DNA of 64,000 nt from positions 3,008,823-3,072,822 of the forward strand of contig CM035304.1 in the NCBI GenBank assembly GCA_002900995.3, read 5' to 3'. Below are positions 55,058 through 64,000 of this stretch, piece after piece; within the stretch, counting starts at the first letter, position 1, and each line of letters starts with the position of its first letter. Below the pieces are notes generated by a model, which saw only the letters and a list, made by a program, of their open reading frames with translations, made no database searches and had not been told where the DNA came from. The position numbers and the translations under genes are program-made. The DNA is from Ganoderma boninense. Lineage: Eukaryota; Basidiomycota; Agaricomycetes; Polyporales; Polyporaceae.

Positions 55058-58000
55058 ATGCCTGAGCGAGCAAGCACACGCGCCCGTCGACAAGCTCGAT
55101 ACCCCACACAGGAACCGGAAGATGTGGCCGACCGTCTCGCACAACAAGTTATGGCAATGACTATCGCAGACGAGGCTCCCGACCCCAACCCGCAGCCAGA
55201 CAGGCTTTGGATGCCTCGAGCGCGGTATCAGAGGGCAAGACCCCTTCCTGAACCTGCTGAACCTCCTTCGAATGCCGCCATCTCAACGATTATCATGGAT
55301 GCATTCCAGGGGCTGTCGGGGTCCATGTCACTTCCTGCAGCTCCTCTGCCTCCTGTCCCATCCATTCCTCCGACCGCTTCCTCCACCACGTCTCGGAACA
55401 GCGCTTGTCCTATGCTATCGTCTTCCCGCGAACATGTATCTCTCTCGAGTCCTCCATTATCGTCCCGACCCTCCGAAGAGGAGGAACGCCCCGCTCGACG
55501 TCCTCGTCGGAACGCTGCGCAGAAGGCAATCGAGGATCAGCTCAGGTCTGCCGCGTTGATTCACGAAGATCTATGCCTTTGTGAGGAGATAACAAATCGG
55601 CAGCCAACCCTCCAAGTCTTGTATGAACTTCGCCGCAGAATCCAGAACGTCACAACAGGCATCGAGCTACTCAACCGCCGCGATGAGCGGGTGCAAACCA
55701 AGCGCGCTGAGCTTCTCGCACGCTGTACCCAGGTCCGGCAGGTAGTTGCGGATTGGAGTCAGATTTGTCTTCCAACGGAGCCTAGAAAGGTCGACACGAG
55801 TACGTTTTTATTTCGGCTGCACATTGGCTAAGACGAAGCTGATAGAATCATAGGTCGCCACTTTGAACGACCTATTGATCGCCATACCGAGCTCACCCAG
55901 GCATGCGGCTTGCTAGGGATGGTCTGTCAGGTCATCATGGGAATTAGTCGGCGCGGTGGCGACTTCGTCATGGGCATGCTTACGATTATCCTCTCCTTCA
56001 TTTCCAACCATCTCGGCGATACAGACACCAATCTACCTGGGCAGACATTGAATCAATTACCTACCACCATTGAGACTATAGCGTCTTGGTTCCGTTTCGA
56101 TGGCAAGCTCACTGTTCATGCAGTCTGTCCCTGTTGCCACGCCAACTATCCTCCTCGTGACGGTGCCAGTTATCCTTCGAAGTGTCACAACCAGTCAACT
56201 CCCGGGTCCACATGTGACACGCCCCTTCTAGACGGCAGGGGAGAACCCCTGAAGACTGTCACCATGCATTGTTTCGACGATTACATCGGAAGTCTCTTTG
56301 CAAACTCAGTGACTGAGGGCTACCTCATGAGACCACGCGACATGACAGCGCCAGCCCCGAGCATCGTCAAAACCCCTCACGACGCCGAGTTTCTCCGCAA
56401 CCTGAAAGGTCACGACGGAGAGCTGTTTTACGTCAAGAAAGATGCAGACGAAGATGAGGCAAGGCTAACCTTCGCACTGTGTGTCGACTTCTTCGCGACG
56501 GAAGGCATGCATGTGCGCGGACCAACCACCTCGCTAGGGATCATTGCTCTAGCGTGTCTCGACCTTCCGATCGAGATACGCTACAAGCCCGAGTACATGT
56601 TTCTATTCGCCATCATCCCCGGCCCTACAGAACCATCGTTGACAGAGCTTAATCATTATATTGACCCCCTTGTCACGATAATGCTCGAGTCCTGGGCTCA
56701 CGGACTACGACTCACTCGGACCGCGCTGAAACCCGAAGGTCGGACCGCCCGCTGCGGTATAGCCCTTGTGGTTTGCGACCTCCCTGCAGCCCGAAAGACG
56801 TCACAACTTGCGGCTTCGACCTCGATGATATTTTGCTCGGTCTGCAACTGTTGGGACGTCCGGGACCACCGCGGACATATCATTCGAGAGTGGCGTAAGC
56901 TCCGTGGACGCTATGACTATGAACGGTGGCAGCTTCGAGACATCGAGGTCCTACGGAAGGCTGCTGTTGACTGGCGGGATGCGCCCAGTGTTTCCGACCG
57001 GGAGAAAATTTTCACTGCCCACGGTGTTCGGTGGTCCCCACTCTGGCGACTACCGTACTGGGATCCATCGCGACAGCTTGTAGTTGACAGCATGCATTGC
57101 CTATTGGAGGGACTGGTAAAGTTTCACTGTACCCGTGCCCTACAGCTCCACGGCGCTGCTGTTCACAGCGATCCTGCTCGCCCGCCTGCATTTATGTGGG
57201 AGTTTGAGATGCCCGATGCCGTCGAGGATGGCGTTGATATGAATGAGGTTGAGGAGACAGATGAAGTTCAGGAGGACATCCCCGACGCTGTGGTCGACCG
57301 TGACAGCGATGCCGTCTTGCAGGACTCGTGGTCAGAGAAGGAATTGAAGGACCTGCGTAGCATCCACGCAGCTCTTACGGCTGAACTCTGCGACGAGAGT
57401 GAACCAGCCCGTGGACGGGGCGTCCGCTCCCCTGCTGCACTTCAATCATACCTTAGCAAAAGACTGCTCCGATGCCTCACGTACGTTCAACTGGACCTGC
57501 AAGTGGACGTTGTGCCATCAGGGAATCGTACGCGAGTAACGAAAGCGGATATTGCACGGACTCTCGTGGAATGGGTAAGTTGGTGTGATGAATTCCGGAC
57601 TGAAACATATTAACTAGTAGTATCTAGCGCCTGAAGCATCCTCGGAAATCTACCAGGCAAGTAACGAAGATAATCACTCCCAGTATCTTCGACAAGTTTC
57701 ATCGCGTTATTAAACACACCATCACACCATCTTGGGTTGGATCCGTTCCATGCAACTTCGGTGAAGCTGCAGCCGGTACTCCAAAAGCTGACGAGTGGCG
57801 GACTGTTTTCACCATATACCTTCCCATCACTCTCCTCCTCCTCTTCGGACAACCGGATAGCTCTCCACACCTGCAAGCTGTCTTGGACCATACAATGCAG
57901 CTAGTTTGCGCGGTGCTCCTTGCCTGCAAGCGTACTACGAACTCAAGTCGCACGGAAAGGTATCGGCAGTATCTGCGAAGGTACATCGAGAAGCTGCCCG

Positions 58001-58862
58001 CCTTATACCCAGATCTCGGCTGCGAATCTATCCATCATATGGCCTTCCACATATACGATTTCCTCAGACTCTTTGGGCCTGTCCACTCTTGGTGGGCCTT
58101 CCCCTTCGAACGTCTCATCGGCCAGCTGCAACGCATACCCAGTAACCACAAATTCGGTGGGCGTAATTCGTCCTTTGCGAGATGTTAATAATGAATTTGT
58201 CTTTAGGTCAATTAGAGAAGACAATCCACCAAGCCTTTCTGCGTGGCGCAAACTTGAGGCGTTGGCTGTCGAGGCCTAACTGTCCCGAGATTATCCAGCG
58301 ATGCCAGACTCTCTTCAGTAAGCTCTATGGAAACAGACCCGACGGTACGGCACACATACAAGAAGTAGCTCTCGCCGAAGACGAACCATCAAAGCCATCC
58401 CAGGATACACCAGAAGATCTCCGGAGACTCATCCATCGGAGGAAGGTGGTCCTACATGCTCGCTACCGTGCCGATGGCGTCATTTACGCTCGTGCGGAGA
58501 CACACGTTGGGAACAGCCTTGTTCTATTCTACCCCCATGGTGATCGGACGTCGGCGGCGATTCCTGGATCGATACAATACATCTACCGATTAGACGGACA
58601 CCTTCGCTTTGCTGTTCGCCGATACAGTTCCCCCGCCCTCGAGACCCCAGATCTCTTTGCTCAGTATCCCGATTTTCCAGCCCGAACATGGTCTACAGGC
58701 AGCGCGGATGCCTTAGAAGAAGTCGAAGTGGCCTGGGTTTTTTGTCAGTTCGCCCAGTACAGCATCTCGGATGATTATGTGGTCGTCTTGGCCTTGAATC
58801 AGGTGAGCAGTCTTTATTGTAGCGCCACTGGCAATCAGGAACTTAAATCCTGTAAGGTTTAA
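55058..58862 (+). CDS. Tnp2-like (CACTA-type) transposase with DUF4218-type domain
   Basis: Exon 1 (55058-55799) is an N-terminal linker region with a coiled-coil-like stretch (YELRRRIQNVTTGIELLNRR). A 54-bp intron leads to exon 2 (55854 to about 57573). It has a zinc-ribbon-like VCPCCHANYPPRDGASYPSK with CHNQ, CFDDYIGSLF, VDFFATEGMHVRGPTTSLGI, LACLDLPIEIRYKPEYMFL, FCSVCNCWDVRDHRGHI and the Tnp2 hallmark VDSMHCLLEGLVKFH. Exon 3 has TITPSWVGSVPCNFGEAAAG, YLPITLLLLFG and the DUF4218-type ESIHHMAFHIYDFLRLFGPV HSWWAFPFERLIG. The last exon begins GQLEKTIHQAF and reads to 58862. No frame break was seen, though the exon 2-3 acceptor (57625 or a nearby AG) is not fixed. It probably encodes the enzyme for an element in this region whose ends are not certain. 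Confidence 0.8.
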
Positions 58863-59121
58863 ATCAAGCTCTTTTTGGTCCATGTCTCGCTATACTAGTC
58901 CGCGTCTCGGTGTAATTGAGCTCTTTCGGGTTCACGTCTCGCTGTAATAGTGTGTAACAATAAGAGCCTCAACGATTCAGCAATGATCATCGGCTGGTTA
59001 TAAGACGCTGCATAATGCATCGTCCTCAACTACACCTTCCTCAGAAACGGTCTTTACTGCTGCTGCGAACCTTCCGTGCTGGTCGTCGGAACTCAACACT
59101 TCTGTCTTTACTGTTGCTACG
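58863..59121. other. short intergenic region
   Basis: Contains a direct repeat of a TCACGTCTCGCTGTAAT-like phrase (58880-58950) and a weak, possibly decayed hairpin at about 59086-59102 (GGAACT, CAAC, ACTTCT). No gene. Confidence 0.5.
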
Positions 59122-59202
59122 ACTCAATCGCGTGTTGACGCGACTGAGTGGCTTCGCTACCTTGCTAGCTGTCGACTCAATCGTGTGTTGACGCGATTGA
59201 GT
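59122..59202. repeat. hairpin pair, GTTG orientation
   Basis: 59122-59149 (ACTCAATCGCGT, GTTG, ACGCGACTGAGT) and 59175-59202 (ACTCAATCGTGT, GTTG, ACGCGATTGAGT), each pairing at 11 of 12 positions. The second ends 14 bp before the next gene's ATG at 59217. Confidence 0.85.
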
Positions 59203-59216
59203 ACTCTGGTCTCATC

Positions 59217-60420
59217 ATGGATTCAACCTACTTCACTGCGCAGGCGCTTTACCAGTTCGGTGTGCGTGCTCTAGGGATGGGCCGTGGGCAACTGCCTCAG
59301 CGAATTTCTTCTGAGGCCGACGCCCAGGAGACTTCAGCCATGGATATCGAACCTTCAGAGCCCGTAGGGAGGGTAAGTCGTACTACATTATTGAGAGGCT
59401 GTTGATACTAATCATTCACCAGGGTATGCTAACGTCTGTGACGTTTTCAAGCACCTCCGTTTCGATGCAGGCGTCCTCGTCCACGATGGCTCCTATGTCA
59501 AACATGTCGTTACCCTCCATCCCCGGAGGATTCATAATCGCTTCATCCCCTACCCCAAACGCTTCTGTATCGACGCAGGCCTCGTCGTCCACGATGGCTC
59601 CTTTGCCGTCGTTTCCCTCAATCCCCGGGGAACTCACAATCGCTTCATCCCCTACCCCAAGCGCTTCTGTATCGACGCAGGCGTCCACGATGGCTCCTTT
59701 GCCAAACATGTCGTTTCCCTCAATCCCCGGAGGATTCTCATTCCCTTCATCCCCCGCACCAAGCGCTCTACCTCCGAATATGTATCCCATCTCTATCCCT
59801 ACCCTGCCCGACGTTCCACAATACTCCAGTCCAGCTCCAGAATCTACAAAAGTCCGTTTGAAGGAGACCCCATCCCTCCGCGTTGAAGGCTTGAGGCAAC
59901 GGTTGCGCGATACGGAGGCGAAGCTGTCGGCGGTTTCTCGAAAACATCAGCGAGACCGTCAGCGTCTTGCTATCGAGACGGCCCAGAAGGCCTCGACGAT
60001 ACAGTACACGCAAGATCTTGCGGCATGGGAGCAAAGGGCTGCAAGTTACGAGCAGCAGCTTCGAGCACAGGAAGCTCGTCTCCTGGAGGTTACGACCGAG
60101 AATGCAGCCATCACCCAGGAGTTACGAGAGGCCCTACATACGCGAGGAGAGCAACTAGCTTCTCTCCATTCTAGTCTGCACGGGAAAGACATGGAGATTA
60201 GCCAAGTGCAGACTCAGTTTCGAGAGCTTAGTGCGCAGTTCGAAGCTGTTCAGCTTGAGCTGCGTAAAGAGAAGGACATGGCTGAGACGTTCCAAGCTGA
60301 GCTTCGCCGTGAGAGGGACACTGCCGCCGCCGAACGCGAGAGGGAGATGCTTGCGCTTGAAGAAAGGATGACGAGGACAATTCAGGTAAGTAAGTCTGGC
60401 ATTTGGGATCATTGAGCCAT
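59217..60420 (+). CDS. hypothetical protein with Pro/Ser repeats and a long coiled coil
   Basis: Exon 1 (59217-about 59373) gives MDSTYFTAQALYQFGVRALG. After an intron with GTAAGT, exon 2 has three near-copies of a block MAPLPSFPSIPG / ASSPTPSASVSTQAS (about 25-30 residues each). A coiled coil of about 170 residues follows (LRQRLRDTEAKLSAVSRKHQ ... EKDMAETFQAELRRERDTAA) to RTIQ at a GTAAGT donor (60385). If that donor is used the gene continues into the next frame; if not, it ends at about 60415. It lies just after a hairpin pair. The function is unknown, possibly an accessory protein of the neighbouring transposase. Confidence 0.55.
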
Positions 60421-60472
60421 TCGCTGATCTGTTCTCTGGAGGCCATTACAAGGACTATGCCGCCGCAGCCTC

Positions 60473-62053
60473 ATGCTGCGTCGAGTGCCGGCTCTCCCTC
60501 TCGCACGTCTGACCCTGCTCCTCCTCTCGAGCCTGACCCCCTTCCTCCTCTCGACTCTGATCCCTCCTCCTCCTCTCGACTCCGACCCCGACCCCCCTCC
60601 TCCTCTCGACTCCGACCCCGACCCCCCTCCTCCTCGAGCGCCTTCTAACCGCCCCCATGGTTCTGCTCCCCGCTTACCCACTGATCATCGCGCGTCCGTT
60701 CCGCCCCATCGATTCTCTAGCGTTCCTGCACCTCGGGCTGTTCCTGCACTCTGGGCCATTCCTCGCTCCCGTACACCTTCTGCTTCCAACGCGCCATCCA
60801 CCGCAGCTTTCCGACGACCACCACGGAGTACCATCCCCGAGGAGTCTTCATCTGAATCATCCCACACCCCCGAACCCCCGGACGACCCTATGCTCGAGGA
60901 CATCCCAGAGCGACAGTCATCCACTCTGCCACCTGATCGGATGCCACGTCTTGTCATGCCGCGACATGCCCAAGCGAAAGCGGCGGCGAAGGCAGTCACT
61001 GCTGAGAAGACTGCCATTGGAGCACGTTCAGGGGACCGCAAGGAGCATCTTAGGCAGGTTCGAGCCGTCTTCGCAGAGTTTCTCAGGGCGCCTGAAGACG
61101 AAGACTTCGTTAGCGGTCATACCCCTGCTCCTCGAGAGGTCGTCGAAGCTTACCTGAATGGCACCGGGCTTGGCCCAGATCGGAACGACCTCTGCTTCTC
61201 GGATTTGAAACCTTTCAACAACCCCTGGAATTGCGCGGTTGCATCAGAACTAGGAGCCATCCTATTTGCGAGGCAGACCAGTGGGAACTGGCGGCGTCCG
61301 GACGGTACCCGAATGACTGCTGCATCCCAACCATACTGGGCGGATGCAGTCCTCGAGAAATTCAAACGGCAGGCGACAAACTGGCGGGACGCAATGGGAC
61401 GAGAGGTTACCGATCACTCGACTGGTCTTCGCCGGCAAGAATCTCGAGCTGAGGCAAACAATCGACGATCTAAACAGGCAGAAGATCAGTCTAAGGTTGC
61501 GAGGCAGAGGGAGCGCAGGGCTCAGGTGCGTTCTAACAATGTTATAGGCCAAGTAGTCGCTGACAAGATGCAGCGTTGGGAAAGGCGAAAGATCATTTGC
61601 GAAGCTACCGCGAAATTCGCCACAACGGCGTTCGACAAAAATCAATGGAAGCAGTTCCTCCGAATCGTCGAAACTCTAGGCAAGGAAGGCATGAGCTCAG
61701 ATGAGTCCGCGACGGAGGAGACCACGCGTAGCTCATGCTTACGAGTTTCGATCCTTCCCTGGAGACGCGACTTCGATGCAATCATGGACAAAATAGACGA
61801 GGAACGATCAAGCCCTCGGAGTGGCTACAGTGCCAGAGGTTCCCGTCCGCTACCCCGTCATCGCCAGGACAAAGTCCTTGTCGACGATATCCACATCAGC
61901 CATCGCGAGCCCGTCCTTGGTCTCCCTGCCCCCTTCTACAACGAGCAATGGTTGGAAGAACGCTCGGAGGATTACATCGAGCAAGTGCTCCGCGTTTCGG
62001 AGGAGCCATTCGACTGGGTAGTTCAAATCGCCAACTTGTATAGTAGCACTTAA
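60473..62053 (+). CDS. hypothetical protein next to the Tnp2-type gene
   Basis: The frame is open for 526 codons. The first 70 residues are a Pro/Asp repeat (PPPLDSDPD, from a 27-30 bp DNA repeat) and may not be the true N-terminus. The likely start is either internal or by splicing from the upstream gene. The conserved-looking part begins near residue 190: RKEHLRQVRAVFAEFLRAPE, LKPFNNPWNCAVASELGAIL, WADAVLEKFKRQATNWRDAM, a basic helix RQERRAQVRSNN-like stretch, LRIVETLGKEGMSSDESATE, VSILPWRRDFDAIMDKIDEE, HREPVLGLPAPFYNEQWLEE. I recognise the GMSSDES...LPxPFYxxxWL pattern from agaricomycete proteins often found beside transposons, but know no function. A hairpin pair follows the stop by about 90 bp. 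Confidence 0.6.
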   Translation: MLRRVPALPLARLTLLLLSSLTPFLLSTLIPPPPLDSDPDPPPPLDSDPDPPPPRAPSNRPHGSAPRLPTDHRASVPPHRFSSVPAPRAVPALWAIPRSRTPSASNAPSTAAFRRPPRSTIPEESSSESSHTPEPPDDPMLEDIPERQSSTLPPDRMPRLVMPRHAQAKAAAKAVTAEKTAIGARSGDRKEHLRQVRAVFAEFLRAPEDEDFVSGHTPAPREVVEAYLNGTGLGPDRNDLCFSDLKPFNNPWNCAVASELGAILFARQTSGNWRRPDGTRMTAASQPYWADAVLEKFKRQATNWRDAMGREVTDHSTGLRRQESRAEANNRRSKQAEDQSKVARQRERRAQVRSNNVIGQVVADKMQRWERRKIICEATAKFATTAFDKNQWKQFLRIVETLGKEGMSSDESATEETTRSSCLRVSILPWRRDFDAIMDKIDEERSSPRSGYSARGSRPLPRHRQDKVLVDDIHISHREPVLGLPAPFYNEQWLEERSEDYIEQVLRVSEEPFDWVVQIANLYSST

Positions 62054-62141
62054 TTCGTGGACTTACTAGGGTAGTGAGACGTTGTATAGTATTTAGGACA
62101 ATGAACGATGGAGGTGGTCTTGAGGTCTTGACGTTGAGGAA

Positions 62142-62231
62142 CCCTCCGCGGTCAACACCGCCAAGGGCAAGGGCGAAGACAAGACATATACAGGTGAGCT
62201 GCACCACCTTGAGGTCAACACCTCAAGGTGG
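62142..62231. repeat. hairpin pair, CAAC orientation
   Basis: 62142-62167 (CCCTCCGCGGT, CAAC, ACCGCCAAGGG; 9 of 11) and 62204-62231, a perfect 12-bp stem (CCACCTTGAGGT, CAAC, ACCTCAAGGTGG). Read in reverse it mirrors the pair at 54289-54364. Confidence 0.85.
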
Positions 62232-62445
62232 GGAAAGGCAGGCGATGGAACGAGAACCAGGGGTAGATGGGCAGTAGGGGGAAGAGGTAGACGGAAGAGA
62301 GAGAGAGGTAGACGGAGAGGCGGATAGCGCGTCGGCCTTTGGATGCCTTATGTCAGCGATGTGGCGGTGCATTTTAAGCGCCGACTTACTTGTCTTCTGT
62401 GTCGTCGGCCACCTCTTCCATCGCACCACCTACCACCACTATCCC

Positions 62446-62603
62446 ACTCATCCATCCATCCATCCATCCATCCACAACCAATTCGCTGAGGTGTTGACCT
62501 CAACGAATCTCCGTTCGTCTATCATTCTTCAAGTTCGCCGAGGTGTTGACCTCTACGAACCTCTCCGCAACATCATCTTCCCCCTTGAACGACACACCTG
62601 CCT
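62446..62603. repeat. inverted copy of 49576-49712, contains hairpin pair
   Basis: Begins with a CATC microsatellite, then hairpins 62481-62508 (ATTCGCTGAGGT, GTTG, ACCTCAACGAAT) and 62533-62560 (GTTCGCCGAGGT, GTTG, ACCTCTACGAAC). Homology to 49.6 kb ends at CGACACACCTGC (62603). It lies about 150 bp upstream of the next gene. Confidence 0.85.
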
Positions 62604-62706
62604 CGCCTGCCGCCCATAGTATGTACCGTTGGAAGATTGTTTCGGGCACAGACTCACAGCGTCCTGACCAGAATCCATCAACGGTCTCCCCCCTGCTCCG
62701 CACCAA

Positions 62707-64000
62707 ATGTCACAAGGCGCATCTGCTGGATCCAAGGTAGTAACTCCATTCAAAGGATAACATTTGACTTTTACTGAGCCGGTGTTTCAGCTCAGCGTTT
62801 TCGTACACGAGGGGCTGGTGTATACATCCCCCACGAGAACGGTGTTTCCTCCCAGAGGCCCTCCACCAGTTCACGACAGATCGGGCATACCTCCGTCGTC
62901 GAGTTGGTTGTACTGCTCATGGGCGAAGAGGGACTATTTAGAACTAGCTTTCTATCCCACTTCAGCCCGGCTCCTGGGGTCAGCCTTCCGATCCCTCCAG
63001 TTCTATCGCCAAGACGTGATTCCATTGGAGGTCCGTCAGCCACAGCCCACCGCACCCTTGGAGTACCGTACTCCCCATGCCGACGAATGGATGCAACTCG
63101 AGAGGACATTGGTAGAGGTCCGTAATCACCTCCAAAACCATCCAATGGCTCCTGTCCTCGTTACGCTGGAAAAGCGGCATGTTTCCGGGCCCTCATCTGA
63201 GGGGTACAGTACTTGGTCCACGAATAGGGAAGCTGCTCAGCGCAGTGCTTTCTTCGCGCGAAGGAAGTTTTTGTACCATGTCGCCATCATTTCCTTCCAT
63301 ATCGCTGCATTGTGGTCCCTCGGGGGCGACCCACATCTCTGGTACGCGTACCTTCTAGAGAAAAGAGTACAAGCTTCTGTCCTAGACAGCCTCTCGGCAA
63401 GCGTCATCGCGGACTTCACCTCCCGCAATCCTCGATCGGGTCTCTTCGTCAAGCCCAATGAATGCACCTGGATGACCTACCTCCCCGCCCTTGTCCTTGC
63501 TAATGTCCCCATATTCATTTGCTGGGGCCCAGTGCACTCTCCAATTCCCGCGCCTACGGGGTTTACGAAGCTCAGACCATCCCCCGCGGACATTTCGGCA
63601 GCACAGGAGCTCTCAGTTGCTGTCCTTGCCACAAGCGACACTAGCGACATCCATTCCTCCAGTACCTCCAGTGCTTATACACCAAACAGTGCGCCGCGTT
63701 TCTTACTGACGGACACTCCTGGGAAGTTCTTTGCCGCGCGTGCAGCATACCGCGCTGCTCGTGTTTGCATTGAGACTGAAGAAGAGAAGAAGGCCCGCTT
63801 ATCTCGAGAGAAACGCGCAACCCAGTACATGTACGGTCAGGATGGAGTCTTCGAGTGGGACTACGACCACGAGAAGATGCAGTGGCGACGAGAGAAAGTT
63901 GCTAGGCAGGATCGCCAGAATATTTGGTCTGGGTACTCCCGGCAGCACAAACGTTACGACCCCGTCACTAAAGAGTGGGATCTAGCGTGGTTTCTAGGTA
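62707..64000 (+). CDS. hypothetical protein, 3' end beyond window
   Basis: Exon 1 is tiny (62707-62736, MSQGASAGSK). A 54-bp intron (GTAGTA...TTTCAG) leads to a long open exon from 62791 through the right edge: LSVFVHEGLVYTSPTRTVFP, SSSSWLYCSWAKRDYLELAF, EWMQLERTLVEVRNHLQNHP, FHIAALWSLGGDPHLWYAYL, PNECTWMTYLPALVLANVPI FICWGP, then a highly charged Arg/Lys/Glu region. The WMTYLP...VPIFICWG phrase resembles a family of agaricomycete hypothetical proteins in transposon-rich regions. The function is unknown. The start is chosen by splice and frame, and the hairpin-bearing repeat at 62446-62603 forms its upstream region. Confidence 0.6.

Noticed and set aside
54289..62231. Classical CACTA termini for the Tnp2-type gene
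   Set aside because: No CACTA/TAGTG pair with a 3-bp target duplication was found flanking the gene, so no element boundaries are annotated as features.
1..64000. CRISPR arrays, bacterial-type operons or riboswitches
   Set aside because: Spliced fungal genes throughout; no direct-repeat/spacer array was seen, and the tandem repeats present are head-to-tail minisatellites without unique spacers.

Overview
The window is nuclear DNA of a filamentous basidiomycete, most likely an agaricomycete (Polyporales-like). Reasons: short 45-60 bp GT-AG introns in nearly every gene, a GC-rich coding style, several fungal-type (FunK1) protein kinases, a Plavaka transposase, a DUF6532 protein and a fungal Tnp2/CACTA-type transposase. 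There are two 100-N assembly gaps (27884-27983 and 47019-47118). Names of families are from recognition of motifs and were not searched.

Layout. 1-3479 (-) is the TRAPPC11-like trafficking gene, cut by the left edge; 3614-3686 is tRNA-Thr(AGT); 4555-5216 is a small secreted ricin-type lectin-fold protein. From 5.8 to 25.4 kb there is a block of FunK1-a (-), FunK1-b (+), FunK1-c (-), an RRP46-like exosome subunit (-) and a single-pass membrane protein (+). The same five genes recur in the same order and orientation at 28.0-39.55 kb, with homology continuing through the intergenic DNA. The first block is interrupted between FunK1-a and FunK1-b by a 7,055-bp DNA transposon (8711-15765) that carries a Plavaka transposase and a divergent DUF6532 gene. 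Its 28-bp terminal inverted repeats and TA target duplication can be read off against the empty site preserved in the second block (29806-29807). Between the blocks lie a minisatellite, a copia-type 3' LTR with a polypurine tract, an unidentified ORF, and a gap that cuts FunK1-a'.

39.6-45.3 kb is mostly ordinary: a seven-helix-type membrane protein and a basic nuclear-type hypothetical gene. At 45.3-47.0 kb a fourth FunK1 gene (FunK1-d) is split near its end by a solo LTR with a 5-bp target duplication, and its 5' part is lost in the second gap.

47.1-64 kb is an accessory, mobile-element-rich region: a WD40 gene, a 2.73-kb near-perfect palindrome, a Ser/Pro-rich hypothetical gene, a Tnp2/DUF4218-type transposase gene, two hypothetical genes next to it, and a further unknown gene running off the right edge. 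This region alone contains at least nine pairs of short hairpins with a common GTTG/CAAC loop in a GGT-ACC frame. Their stems differ from pair to pair but stay self-complementary. They sit at gene starts in one orientation and at gene ends in the other. This is the least explained signal in the window.

The main caution is that the five-gene duplication flanks a scaffold gap, so it may be either a true tandem duplication or the two haplotypes of a dikaryon placed in series.
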